Assembly: GCA_027001815.1 (NCBI GenBank)
Contig: JALTLT010000324.1
Coordinates: 1 to 11,412 of the forward strand
Reading direction: 5' to 3'
Source of the DNA: Gammaproteobacteria bacterium
GTDB lineage: Bacteria > Pseudomonadota > Gammaproteobacteria > JALTLT01
DNA: 11,412 nucleotides
The first letter of the stretch is position 1. The number at the start of each line of letters is the position of its first letter. Of the stretch, positions 1-8,769 are shown one piece after another. The translations under genes were made by a program, and so were the position numbers. The notes beneath the pieces are model-generated. The model was not told the origin of the DNA. It ran no database searches and saw nothing but the letters and a program-made list of their open reading frames with translations.

Positions 1-134
1 CAGCCTGTGCCGCGGTGCAGGGATGCACCGCCGTTTTCAATGACGGCAAGTCATTGAAAACGTGAGGAAGCCGGAAATCGCATTTTCGGCTTCCGGCGTC
101 GAAAAAGGCCAGGACGGCCTTTTTCAACATCCTG
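1..134 (-). repeat. Multi-hairpin MITE-like repeat, copy 1 (partial, cut by window start)
   Basis: Read on the minus strand, this stretch matches 10204-10341 at 129 of 138 aligned positions with no gaps (alignment counted by eye over 1-138). It is a string of four hairpins: 12-31 (8-bp stem, GGGA loop), 32-62 (13-bp perfect stem, GGCAA loop), 66-94 (13-bp stem with one G-T wobble, CGC loop) and 101-125 (10-bp perfect stem). Its outer end is TTTTTCAACATCCTG (120-134), followed by TTAA. The other end lies outside the window: the complete copy continues for about 28 bp beyond the point matching base 1. No ORF or transposase is inside, so if mobile it would be a non-autonomous element. It lies downstream of mutS in the same orientation relative to mutS as copy 2 has to lysC. 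Confidence 0.85.
101..125 (-). terminator. Terminator-like hairpin downstream of mutS (inside repeat copy 1)
   Basis: A perfect inverted repeat, GAAAAAGGCC / GGCCTTTTTC with a 5-base loop, gives a GC core followed by five T on either strand. It could therefore work as a bidirectional Rho-independent terminator. It is the first hairpin of the repeat met by leftward transcription, 210 bases beyond the mutS stop. The GC core is only 4 bp, so strength is uncertain. Confidence 0.4.
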
Positions 135-143
135 TTAATTTTG

Positions 144-163
144 GCGGCACATCCCTGTGCCGC
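144..163. repeat. Covarying variant of the repeat's GC hairpin
   Basis: The dyad GCGGCAC / GTGCCGC (7 bp, loop ATCCCT) is the same module as the hairpins at 12-31 and 10311-10330. Relative to 10311-10330 the centre CATCCCTG is unchanged, while TG in the left arm has become CA and CA in the right arm has become TG, so pairing is kept by matched double changes. It lies just outside copy 1 and in the opposite orientation to that copy's own hairpin. Confidence 0.7.
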
Positions 164-164
164 A

Positions 165-208
165 GGAATCTCTGAATAAATCAGAGATTTCTTATACGGA
201 AATTTCCG
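165..208. other. AT-rich hairpin followed by a 12-base palindrome
   Basis: Positions 167-175 (AATCTCTGA) pair with 181-189 (TCAGAGATT) around an ATAAA loop, extendable by a G-T and a G-C pair. Then 197-208 is the perfect palindrome CGGAAATTTCCG. These continue the hairpin chain begun in the repeat and are notably AT-rich for this genome. No ORF or known motif is seen. They may be another module of the same repeat family or an adjoining older repeat. Confidence 0.5.
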
Positions 209-252
209 CATGCTTCCGACGGGATTCCAGCAGTCTAGCGGCAGGAGGCGAG

Positions 253-284
253 CCGGCCTTTAGGGGTTTTCCCTTGTGGGCCGG
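253..284. other. Nested dyad in the mutS 3' flank
   Basis: CCGGCC (253-258) pairs with GGCCGG (279-284), enclosing a second small hairpin, AGGG (262-265) with CCCT (271-274). It lies about 50 bases past the mutS stop in the direction of transcription. No T-run follows on the minus strand, so it is not a canonical terminator; it could be an RNA 3'-end stabilising structure or a pause site. The rest of 209-334 shows nothing recognisable. Confidence 0.35.
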
Positions 285-334
285 GTGTCCCGAGGCCGGG
301 AGGACGGGGCGCGGTACTCTCACGGGAGCGGCGA

Positions 335-2911
335 TCAGGAGGGCTCCTGGTCGGCCAGGCGCCGCAGCCGGTAGAGCAGCTCCAGCGCCTGGCGGGGGGT
401 GAGATCGTCCGGTTCGGTGTCGCGCAGGGTCTCCAGCACCGGGTGGGCGGCCGGGGAGGCGAAGAGCGGAAGCTGGGGTTGGCCGGGAGGAGGGGGAGCC
501 CGCTCCTCCGGCCGTGACTCCAGCTCGTGCAACTTGGCCCGGGCCGCCTCGATCACGATCGGCGGGATGCCTGCCAGTGCCGCCACGTGGAGGCCGTAGC
601 TGCGGTCCGCGGGACCCTCCCGCAGGGCGTGGAGGAAGACGATGCGGTCACCGTGCTCGACCGCGTCCAGATGGACGTTGACGACCCCCGGCTGCTCGTC
701 GGCGAGGGTCGTCAGCTCGAAATAGTGGGTGGCGAAGAGGGTGAAGGCGCGCACCTCCCTGGCCAGATGGGTGGCACAGGCCCAGGCGAGGGAGAGCCCG
801 TCGTAGGTGCTGGTGCCACGTCCGATCTCGTCCATGAGCACCAGACTCTGCTCGGTGGCGTTGTGCAGGATATTGGCGGTCTCGGTCATCTCCACCATGA
901 AGGTGGAGCGGCCCGAGGCGAGGTCGTCCGAGGCGCCGATGCGGGTGAAGATGCGGTCCAGGGGCCCCAGCTCGGCCGATTCCGCCGGCACCCACGAGCC
1001 GGCATGGGCGAGCAGGGCGATCAGCGCCGTCTGCCGCATGTAGGTGGACTTGCCCCCCATGTTGGGGCCGGTGATGATCAGCATCCGTCTGTGCTCTTCC
1101 ACCACCGTGTCGTTGGCCACGAAAGGCCCCTCGGTGAAGCGCTCCACCACCGGGTGGCGGCCGCCGACGATCCGCAGTCCCGGGGCGTCCCGGAAGGAGG
1201 GGCGGCAGTAGTCGAGGCTCTCGGCCCGCTCGGCGAGATTGCTCAGCACGTCCAGTTCGGCCAGCGCCCGGGCGAGGCGCTGGAGGGGCTCCAGATGGTC
1301 GATGAGGATCTCCAGCAGCCCATCGTAGAGCTGCTTTTCGCGGGCCAGGGCACGCTCGCGGGCCGACAGCACCCTCTCCTCGAACCGTTTCAGCTCCTCG
1401 GTGATGTAGCGCTCCGCGTTCTTCAGGGTCTGGCGGCGGGTGTAATCGGCGGGGATCCGGTCGCTGTGGGCCTTGCCCACCTCGATGTAGTAGCCGTGGA
1501 CCCGGTTGTAGGCCACTTTCAGGGTCTGGATGCCGGTGCGTTCCCGCTCCCGTTTCTCCAGGTCGAGCAGGAACTGGTCGGCGTTGCGGCTCAGATCCCG
1601 CAGTTCGTCCAGTTCGCCGTCGTATCCCTCGGCGATCACCCCCCCGTCGCGGATGAGGTGGGGGGGCGACTCCACCAGCGCCCTGCGGAGCAGGGCATGG
1701 AGTTCCTCGTGGTCTCCCAGGTGGTGGGCCAGCTCCAGCAGGCGGGGAGCAGGCAGGCCCGCCAGCAGGGTGGCCAGGTCCGGCACCCGGCCGAGGGCAC
1801 CACGCAGGGTGGTGAGATCACGGGGGCGGGCGCTGCGCAGGGCGACCCGGGCGAGGATCCGCTCCAGGTCGCCGATGCCGCGAAGCTGCTCGTGCAGGCT
1901 GGAGGTGGTTCCGGTGTCGATGAGGGTGCCGATCACCTGGTGACGCGCCTCGAGCACTGAGTGATCCCGCAGCGGGCGATGCAGCCAGCGGCGCAGCAGT
2001 CGTCCCCCCATGGGGGTCGCGGTACGGTCCAGCACGCCGGCCACGGTACATTCGTGGTCACCCGAGAGGCTGCGGTCGAGTTCCAGGTTGCGGCGAGTGG
2101 CGGGATCGAGAAGGACACTCTCGTCGTGGCGTTCGACGGAAAGGCCGCGAATGTGGGGAAGCGCGGTGCGCTGGGTCTCCTGCACGTAGTGGAGAAGGGC
2201 GCCGGCGGCGGAGATCGCCAGGGGAAGCTCCTCGCAGCCGAATCCCGCCAGATCCCGGGTTCCGAACTGCTGCAGCAACAGCCCTCGGGCGGAGGTGGTC
2301 TCGAAATGCCAGGGCGGCAACTGGCGCCGGTGGTAACGCTCGGGGAGGGTGGCGTGCAGAGGGTCGTCCTCGGCCACCAGCAGTTCCGCCGGCCGCAGTC
2401 GCTCCAGTTCCGAGTGCAGGGCGGACGGACCTGTCAGCTCCTGGACCACGAAGCGGCCGGAGGAGAGATCGAGGGCGGCCACCCCCGTCCGTTCACCCCG
2501 CGAACAGAGGGCGACCAGCAGGTTGTCGCGGTGCTCGTCCAGCAGACCCTCCTCGGTGAGGGTGCCCGGCGTGACGATCCGCACCACCTTGCGCTCGACC
2601 GGCCCCTTGCTGCGCGCCGGATCGCCGATCTGTTCGCAGATCGCCACCGACTCGCCGAGGCGGACCAGCTTCGCCAGATACTGGTCCACCGAATGGACCG
2701 GAACGCCGGCCATCGGGATCGGTTCCCCGGCAGACTGCCCACGCTGGGTCAGGGTGATGTCCAGCAGCTTCGCCGCCCGTCGGGCGTCCTCGTAGAAGAG
2801 CTCGTAGAAATCTCCCATGCGGTAGAAGAGCAGGATCTCGGGGTGCTCCGCCTTGATCCGCAGGTACTGCTGCATCATGGGGGTGTGGCTGGACAGATCG
2901 CTCGGTGTCAT
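335..2911 (-). CDS. mutS: DNA mismatch repair protein MutS
   Basis: MutS recognises base mismatches and small loops behind the replication fork and recruits MutL. The protein from the ATG at 2911 is 858 aa, close to the 853 aa of E. coli MutS. The N-terminal mismatch-reading motif is F35-Y-E37 within MGDFYELFY. The ATPase has Walker A GPNMGGKS at 615-622 (K621) and Walker B LVLMDE ending at D694-E695, followed by GRGTSTYDG. QLPLF at 813-817 fits a beta-clamp binding motif, and DLTPRQALELLYRL near the C-terminus matches the tetramer-forming tail. The reading frame is open 104 codons further upstream, but that extension is Pro/Arg-rich, crosses the pncC promoter and start, and has no MutS similarity. 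The ATG at 2911 starts the family-typical N-terminus and has GAGAG five bases upstream. It is divergent from pncC. Confidence 0.97.
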   Translation of the reverse strand: MTPSDLSSHTPMMQQYLRIKAEHPEILLFYRMGDFYELFYEDARRAAKLLDITLTQRGQSAGEPIPMAGVPVHSVDQYLAKLVRLGESVAICEQIGDPARSKGPVERKVVRIVTPGTLTEEGLLDEHRDNLLVALCSRGERTGVAALDLSSGRFVVQELTGPSALHSELERLRPAELLVAEDDPLHATLPERYHRRQLPPWHFETTSARGLLLQQFGTRDLAGFGCEELPLAISAAGALLHYVQETQRTALPHIRGLSVERHDESVLLDPATRRNLELDRSLSGDHECTVAGVLDRTATPMGGRLLRRWLHRPLRDHSVLEARHQVIGTLIDTGTTSSLHEQLRGIGDLERILARVALRSARPRDLTTLRGALGRVPDLATLLAGLPAPRLLELAHHLGDHEELHALLRRALVESPPHLIRDGGVIAEGYDGELDELRDLSRNADQFLLDLEKRERERTGIQTLKVAYNRVHGYYIEVGKAHSDRIPADYTRRQTLKNAERYITEELKRFEERVLSARERALAREKQLYDGLLEILIDHLEPLQRLARALAELDVLSNLAERAESLDYCRPSFRDAPGLRIVGGRHPVVERFTEGPFVANDTVVEEHRRMLIITGPNMGGKSTYMRQTALIALLAHAGSWVPAESAELGPLDRIFTRIGASDDLASGRSTFMVEMTETANILHNATEQSLVLMDEIGRGTSTYDGLSLAWACATHLAREVRAFTLFATHYFELTTLADEQPGVVNVHLDAVEHGDRIVFLHALREGPADRSYGLHVAALAGIPPIVIEAARAKLHELESRPEERAPPPPGQPQLPLFASPAAHPVLETLRDTEPDDLTPRQALELLYRLRRLADQEPS

Positions 2912-3046
2912 GGATGCTCTCGAAAAACGAATTGGGCGGACCTGGACTGGGCGTGCGGTTGCCGGAGGGGTTAGTTTGCCGTTTGTGGCAGGAGACGTCG
3001 AGGGCCCCGGCCAGGGGGTGGCTCCATTTTCTCCGTTTCGAGGTGC

Positions 3047-3105
3047 CGGCAACGGCCCCGTGTGACCGTTGCCGCCGGCCGGCGGTACAATGGTCACAGG
3101 TGACC
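3047..3105 (+). promoter_or_regulatory. Candidate pncC promoter with stacked dyads
   Basis: A sigma70-like pair is visible: GTGACC (3062-3067) as -35, an 18-base spacer and TACAAT (3086-3091) as -10. Three dyads overlap it. CGGCAACGG (3047-3055) pairs with CCGTTGCCG (3066-3074). The 14-base perfect palindrome CCGCCGGCCGGCGG exactly fills 3072-3085, between the boxes. GGTCAC (3092-3097) pairs with GTGACC (3100-3105) around the expected start site. The GTGACC half-site recurs inside the -35 box. The arrangement suggests operator sites, but no regulator can be named. Confidence 0.5.
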
Positions 3106-3156
3106 GCCACGGAAGATGGCGGATGGGAGAGAAGGGCTTCGAAGGGGAGAGTGGTG

Positions 3157-3645
3157 ATGGATGCAATTCCGCTGGCCGCCCGGGTGGGGGAACGGATGAT
3201 CGCCTCATGCCGGATCCTGACAACGGCCGAGTCGTGTACCGGTGGACTGATCGCCGCGGCGGTGACGGCGGTTCCCGGCAGTTCCGCCTGGTTCGATCGT
3301 ACCTTTGTCACCTACAGCAACCTGGCCAAGCAGGAGCTGCTGGGGGTTCGCCCCTCGACGCTCGAGCGGCACGGGGCGGTGAGCGGGGAGACCGTCCGGG
3401 AGATGGCCGAGGCGGCCCTCTGCCGCAGTCATGCGGACATCTCCGTGGCCGTCTCCGGCATCGCCGGGCCGGGAGGCGGAACGCCGGAGAAGCCCGTCGG
3501 AACCGTCTGGATCGCCTGGGCGGGCCGCCGGTTCGAGACCGAGGCCCGCTGTCACCATTTCTTCGGCGACCGCGAGATGGTGCGGGAACAGACGGTCGTG
3601 ACGGCCCTCGAGGGTGTCCTGCGGCAGCTCGATCGTGGCCTCTGA
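3157..3645 (+). CDS. pncC: Nicotinamide-nucleotide amidohydrolase PncC (CinA C-terminal domain family)
   Basis: PncC deamidates NMN to nicotinate mononucleotide plus ammonia in the pyridine-nucleotide cycle, recycling the NMN released by NAD-dependent DNA ligase. The product is 162 aa, the size of stand-alone CinA C-terminal proteins, and lacks the N-terminal MocF/MoeA-like domain of full CinA. Family motifs are TTAESCTGG (22-30; S26 is the likely nucleophile), TYSNLAK (52-58) and SGIAGPGGG (100-108), followed by PVGTVWIA. The ATG at 3157 is chosen because AAGGGGAGA (3142-3150) is well placed as Shine-Dalgarno; two in-frame GTG codons directly before it (3151, 3154) are alternatives. Its end overlaps thpR. 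A pncC/cinA-like gene between mutS and recA is common in gammaproteobacteria. Confidence 0.93.
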   Translation: MDAIPLAARVGERMIASCRILTTAESCTGGLIAAAVTAVPGSSAWFDRTFVTYSNLAKQELLGVRPSTLERHGAVSGETVREMAEAALCRSHADISVAVSGIAGPGGGTPEKPVGTVWIAWAGRRFETEARCHHFFGDREMVREQTVVTALEGVLRQLDRGL

Positions 3646-4189
3646 CCTGCGGCGGCTGTTCGTCGCCCTCTGGCCGGAGCGACGCGAACAGGTAAAGCTC
3701 CATCGCTCATCGGCGGTGCTGTTGCCGAAGGGCGCGCGGGCGGTCGCGACGGCCAACCTCCATCTCACCCTCCGCTATCTGGGGCCGGTGGCGGTCGGGC
3801 AGCAGGCGTGCGTGGAGAGCGAACTGGCCGAGGTGGCGGGGCCCGCCTTCTCCCTCTGTCTCGATCGCCCCGGATATTTCGAACGGCCCCAGGTGGTGTG
3901 GATAGGGAGCGCCGCTCCTCCCCAGGCGCTCTTCGCCCTCCAGCAGCGGGTGGAGAAGCGGCTGGCGAGATGCGGTTTCGCGCCGGAATCCCGCCCCTTC
4001 GTCCCCCATGTGACGGTGGCCCGGAAGGTGCAGCGGAGGCCCCGTTTCCCCCCCTTCGAGGCGGTGACGTGGCAGGTGCGCCGCCTGGCCCTGGTGGAGT
4101 CGCTGAGCGAGCCCGCGGGCGTGCGCTACCGTCTGGTCCGCTGCTGGCATCTCGGTTTCGCCGCAGAGCGGGGGCCCTCCGGTTCGTGA
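3635..4189 (+). CDS. thpR: RNA 2',3'-cyclic phosphodiesterase ThpR (LigT / 2'-5' RNA ligase family)
   Basis: Members of this 2H phosphoesterase family open 2',3'-cyclic phosphate ends of RNA and can reversibly form 2'-5' linkages; the physiological role is unclear. The product is 184 aa from GTG 3635, near the usual 175-190. Both catalytic motifs are present: HLTL at 43-46 and HVTV at 125-128, each H-x-T-x, and the N-terminus LRRLFVALWP is family-typical. The GTG at 3635 places LRRLF close to the start as in homologues; a GTG at 3614 would add seven residues. Neither has a clear Shine-Dalgarno. The gene overlaps the end of pncC by 11 bases, which suggests translational coupling and co-transcription with pncC. 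Confidence 0.9.
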   Translation: MASDLRRLFVALWPERREQVKLHRSSAVLLPKGARAVATANLHLTLRYLGPVAVGQQACVESELAEVAGPAFSLCLDRPGYFERPQVVWIGSAAPPQALFALQQRVEKRLARCGFAPESRPFVPHVTVARKVQRRPRFPPFEAVTWQVRRLALVESLSEPAGVRYRLVRCWHLGFAAERGPSGS

Positions 4190-4328
4190 CGAGGTCCGCG
4201 GGGGTTCCCCGGCGCCGGCCCGAGGGGCGGCAGAACCGTTCCGCGTCCCCCTCGGCGGCCCGGCGGTGGGTCCACTTCGCCGTCTCCTCCCCCGGGGGGG
4301 CGGACGCCGGCGAGGCCCCCCGCCGAGC

Positions 4329-4358
4329 TTCACCCTCTCTCCCAATCTATGGGATAAT
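4329..4358 (+). promoter_or_regulatory. Candidate recA promoter
   Basis: TTCACC (4329-4334) and GATAAT (4353-4358) are separated by 18 bases, giving a predicted start near 4365 and a leader of about 60 bases before recA. The rest of the 236-bp gap (4190-4425) is very GC-rich with G and C runs. I found no CTGT-N8-ACAG LexA box in it. Confidence 0.5.
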
Positions 4359-4425
4359 GCCGGCTTTGGGAAACCGTCCGTCATCGGGCCGCCCCGACCC
4401 TACCCAATCAGCTCGCGGAGAACCA

Positions 4426-5456
<1,031 letters not shown>

Positions 5457-5460
<4 letters not shown>

Positions 5461-5909
5461 GCATCGCCGAGGCGCGCAACCGCGCCGTGGCCCTGCTCGC
5501 CAGGCGCGAGCACTCGCGGCACGAACTGCGGCGCAAGCTGCTCCAGGCGGGGTACGAAGAGACGGTCGTCGAGGCGGCCCTGGAGGAACTGGCCGGCGAG
5601 GGACTGCAGAGCGACCGGCGGTTCGCCGAGATATTCATCCACTCCCGTGTCGGCCGGGGGCAGGGGCCGGTGCGGATCCTCCGGGAACTCTCCGAGCACG
5701 GTGTCGACGCCTCCCTCGCGGGGGAGCTGATGGAAGCGCTGGAGGTGGACTGGTCGGTATTGGCCGAGGAGGTCCGCCGGCGCAGGTTCGGCGCCGAACT
5801 GCCCACCGAGTGGAAGGAGAGGGCACGACAGGCGCGTTTCCTCGAATACCGCGGTTTCCGCCACCACCATTTCGCCGCCCTGCTGGACAATGGGGCTTGG
5901 CATCCTTGA
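5457..5909 (+). CDS. recX: Regulatory protein RecX
   Basis: RecX binds RecA and limits filament extension and ATPase activity. The product is 150 aa, rich in Arg and Glu, with the family pattern of three-helix repeats: ARNRAVALLARREHSRHELR at the N-terminus, then GYEETVVEAALEELAGEGL and SDRRFAEIFIHSRVGRGQGP (52-71). The C-terminal repeat (YRGFRHHHFAALL) is conserved. The start GTG shares a four-base GTGA overlap with the recA stop, so translation is probably coupled to recA. That coupling keeps the inhibitor in step with, but below, RecA. The gene is intact. Confidence 0.95.
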
Positions 5910-6032
5910 AAACGCCAGTTGTCAAGGACCTGTCCGGCACCGTTCTCCGCCACTTTCCCTGGCGCCGGGGAGTCGGGGGGGAGGCGGATCCTCGGGGACC
6001 GGCTGCGGCCTCCTGGACGAGATCCCACACGG

Positions 6033-6065
6033 CAGGTTTCGGAAGCCCGGTTTTTCGACAGCCTG
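6033..6065. repeat. Solo terminal hairpin related to the multi-hairpin repeat
   Basis: TTTTTCGACAGCCTGT (6051-6066) matches 10355-10370 of the complete repeat at 15 of 16 bases. Opposite it, CAGG (6033-6036) followed by TTTCGGAA corresponds to the CAGGCTGCCGAAAAA arm at 10335-10349. So 6033-6065 looks like a 33-bp degenerate form of the 35-bp end hairpin 10335-10369, standing alone 36 bases before alaS. No other part of the repeat is present in this 192-bp gap (5910-6101), and no clear alaS promoter was found in it. Confidence 0.5.
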
Positions 6066-6101
6066 TATTGAGACGAGACAGCCACGGAACCACGACAGAA
6101 C

Positions 6102-8735
6102 ATGAAAAGCAGCGCGGAAATCCGATCCACCTTTCTCGAATTCTTCCGGCAGCGGGGCCACGAGGTGGTGCCCAGCAGTTCGCTGGTTCCGGCCAACGAT
6201 CCCACACTCCTTTTCACCAACGCCGGCATGGTGCAGTTCAAGGATCTCTTCCTCGGTCGGGAGAAGCGTCCCTACACCCGCGCCTGTTCCGCCCAGCGCT
6301 GTGTCCGTGCCGGCGGCAAGCACAACGATCTGGAAAACGTGGGCTATACCGCCCGGCACCACACCTTTTTCGAGATGCTGGGCAACTTCAGTTTCGGTGA
6401 CTACTTCAAGCGCGAGGCGATCCACTACGCCTGGGAGCTGCTCACCGAGGTCTACGGCCTCCCCGCAGAACGTCTCTGGGTGACCGTCTACCAGGAGGAC
6501 GACGAGGCGGCCGAGATCTGGTTGAAGGAGATCGGCGTCGACCCCGCCCGCTTCACCCGCATCGGCGACAAGCCCGGCGGCAAGCGCTACGAGAGCGACA
6601 ACTTCTGGTCCATGGGCGACACCGGTCCCTGTGGCCCCTGCACCGAGATCTTCTACGATCACGGTCCGGAGATCCCCGGGGGGCCTCCGGGCACTCCGGA
6701 AGAGGATGGTGACCGCTACGTGGAGATCTGGAACCTGGTCTTCATGCAGTACGACCGGGCGGCGGACGGAACCATGAAGCCTCTTCCCAAGCCGTCGGTG
6801 GATACCGGTATGGGCCTCGAGCGGCTTGCCGCTGTCCTGCAGGGGGTCCACTCCAATTACGACATCGACCTCTTCCGCAACCTGATCCGCGCCGCCGCCG
6901 AGGCGACCGGCTGCGACGACCTCTCCAGCAACTCGCTGAAGGTGATCGCCGACCACATCCGCTCCTGTGCCTTCCTGATCGTGGATGGCGTTCTCCCCTC
7001 CAACGAGGGGCGTGGCTACGTGCTGCGCCGGATCATCCGCCGGGCCATCCGGCACGGTCACAAGCTCGACTGTCGCCAGCCCTTCTTCCACCGCCTGGTG
7101 GGGCCGCTGGAGGCGGAGATGGGTGACGCCTATCCGGAGCTGCGCGAGGCGCGCGCCCAGGTGGAACAGACCCTGTTGCGCGAGGAGCAGCGTTTCGCCG
7201 AGACCCTCGACCAGGGGCTGCGGATCCTGGACGAGGCCCTGGCGGATCTGGAAGGAGAGGTGATCCCCGGCGAGCTCGCCTTCAGGCTCTACGACACCTA
7301 CGGGTTCCCGGTCGACCTTACCGCCGACATCGCCCGTGAGCGGGGGCTCTCCATCGACATGGAGGGGTTCGAGCGGGAGATGGAGCGGCAGAGGGAACGG
7401 GCACGCGCCGCCGGCCACTTCAGCGTCGACCAGAGCCGCGCGGTCGAGCTGGAGGGGGAGACCGAATTCACCGGCTACGACAGGCTGGCCGATCTCGTCA
7501 CGGTGGAGGCGATCCTCCACGACGGTCGGGAGACAGAGCGGTTGAGTGCGGGTCAGGAGGGGGTGGTCTATCTGGATCACACCCCCTTCTACGCCGAGTC
7601 GGGCGGACAGGTGGGTGACACCGGGCGGCTGGTGGGCGAGGGGGTGCGGTTCCGGGTCACCGATACCCGCAAGCAGGGCGCCTTCCACGCCCACTTCGGG
7701 GTGGTGGAGGAGGGCGCCCTCGAGCAGGGGGTGAGCGTGGAGGCGAAGGTGGACGAGGAGCGGCGCCGGGCCATCGCCCTCAACCACTCTGCCACCCACC
7801 TGCTGCACGCGGCGCTGCGCAAGGTGCTGGGCAGCCACGTGGCGCAGAAGGGATCCCTGGTGGAGCCCGACCGGCTGCGTTTCGACTTCTCCCACGACGA
7901 GCCGCTCACCGCCGCGCAGTTGCGGGAGATCGAGGTGATGGTCAACCGGGAGATCCGCAGTGACGTGGAGGTGGAGACCCGCATCAGCAGCTTCGACGAG
8001 GCGGTCGCGGCCGGTGCCATGGCCCTGTTCGGGGAGAAGTACGGAGAGCGGGTGCGGGTGCTGAAGATGGGAGATTTCTCCGTCGAACTGTGCGGTGGCA
8101 CCCACGTTCATCGCCTGGGCGAGATCGGCCTGTTCAAGATCGTCGCCGAATCCGGCATCGCCGCCGGCGTGCGCCGGATCGAGGCGGTGACGGGAGAGGG
8201 GGCGCTGGAGTACCTCCACGGCCTGGAAGAACGGCTCGGCCGGATCGCCACGCTCCTGAAGAGCGGGCGTGACGATGCCGACCGCAAGGTGGAGCAGCTC
8301 CTGGAGCGCTCGCGCCGGCTGGAGAAGGAGGTGGAGCAGCTCAAGGCGAAACTGGCCCACTCCGCGGTCGGTGATCTCGCCGCCCGGGCCCGCGAGGTGG
8401 GGGAGATCAAGGTAGTGGCCGCGCGTCTCGACGGGGTCGACCCCAAGTCCCTCCGCGATTCGGTGGACCGGCTCAAGAACCAGCTCGGAAAGGCGGCGGT
8501 AGTGCTGGCCGCGGTCAATGGCGAGAAGGTGAGTCTGGTGGCGGGGGTGACCAAGGCGGAGAGCGCCAGGCTGCGTGCCGGCGATCTGGTCAACTTCGTG
8601 GCCCGCCAGGTGGGGGGGAAGGGGGGAGGACGACCCGACATGGCCCAGGCCGGTGGCAACGATCCTTCGAAGCTGGACGAGGCGCTCTCGGCGGTGGCCG
8701 AATGGGTCGCCGGCGAGCTCGGCGCCGCTGGCTGA
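6102..8735 (+). CDS. alaS: Alanine--tRNA ligase
   Basis: AlaRS charges tRNA-Ala and hydrolyses mischarged Ser- and Gly-tRNA-Ala. The product is 877 aa (E. coli 876). The class II core includes ARHHTFFEMLGNFSFGDYFK (84-103) and FWSMGDTGPCGPCTEIF (168-184). The class II motif 3 region is DTGMGLERL (234-242). The editing domain has NHSATH (561-566, H562 and H566) and CGGTH (664-668, C664 and H668), the four zinc ligands. A coiled segment (about 705-755) leads to the C-Ala domain, ending in GGKGGGRPDMAQAGG (838-852). The ATG at 6102 gives the expected N-terminus; only a weak purine stretch (GGAA, 6086-6089) precedes it. The gene lies 192 bp after recX and 178 bp before lysC. Confidence 0.98.
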   Translation: MKSSAEIRSTFLEFFRQRGHEVVPSSSLVPANDPTLLFTNAGMVQFKDLFLGREKRPYTRACSAQRCVRAGGKHNDLENVGYTARHHTFFEMLGNFSFGDYFKREAIHYAWELLTEVYGLPAERLWVTVYQEDDEAAEIWLKEIGVDPARFTRIGDKPGGKRYESDNFWSMGDTGPCGPCTEIFYDHGPEIPGGPPGTPEEDGDRYVEIWNLVFMQYDRAADGTMKPLPKPSVDTGMGLERLAAVLQGVHSNYDIDLFRNLIRAAAEATGCDDLSSNSLKVIADHIRSCAFLIVDGVLPSNEGRGYVLRRIIRRAIRHGHKLDCRQPFFHRLVGPLEAEMGDAYPELREARAQVEQTLLREEQRFAETLDQGLRILDEALADLEGEVIPGELAFRLYDTYGFPVDLTADIARERGLSIDMEGFEREMERQRERARAAGHFSVDQSRAVELEGETEFTGYDRLADLVTVEAILHDGRETERLSAGQEGVVYLDHTPFYAESGGQVGDTGRLVGEGVRFRVTDTRKQGAFHAHFGVVEEGALEQGVSVEAKVDEERRRAIALNHSATHLLHAALRKVLGSHVAQKGSLVEPDRLRFDFSHDEPLTAAQLREIEVMVNREIRSDVEVETRISSFDEAVAAGAMALFGEKYGERVRVLKMGDFSVELCGGTHVHRLGEIGLFKIVAESGIAAGVRRIEAVTGEGALEYLHGLEERLGRIATLLKSGRDDADRKVEQLLERSRRLEKEVEQLKAKLAHSAVGDLAARAREVGEIKVVAARLDGVDPKSLRDSVDRLKNQLGKAAVVLAAVNGEKVSLVAGVTKAESARLRAGDLVNFVARQVGGKGGGRPDMAQAGGNDPSKLDEALSAVAEWVAGELGAAG

Positions 8736-8769
8736 GGATCGCCCTGTGGTGAAGCCCCATTCCCCTTGA

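Noticed and set aside
1..208. CRISPR array
   Set aside because: The hairpins differ in sequence and spacing, and there are no regularly spaced direct repeats or cas genes.
527..1960. 477-aa open frame antisense to mutS
   Set aside because: The frame lies wholly opposite conserved mutS codons, has no recognisable domain and is of the kind high third-position GC creates.
2912..3223. 104-codon upstream extension of mutS
   Set aside because: It is low-complexity, not MutS-like, and overlaps the pncC promoter and start; the ATG at 2911 gives the normal protein.
4266..4310. Terminator after thpR in the C/G-run region
   Set aside because: The dyad is imperfect and no T-run follows; it is probably just low-complexity GC sequence.
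3808..4425. Upstream extension of the recA frame through thpR
   Set aside because: It is an out-of-phase reading of thpR and the gap; the ATG at 4426 with GGAG gives the standard RecA.
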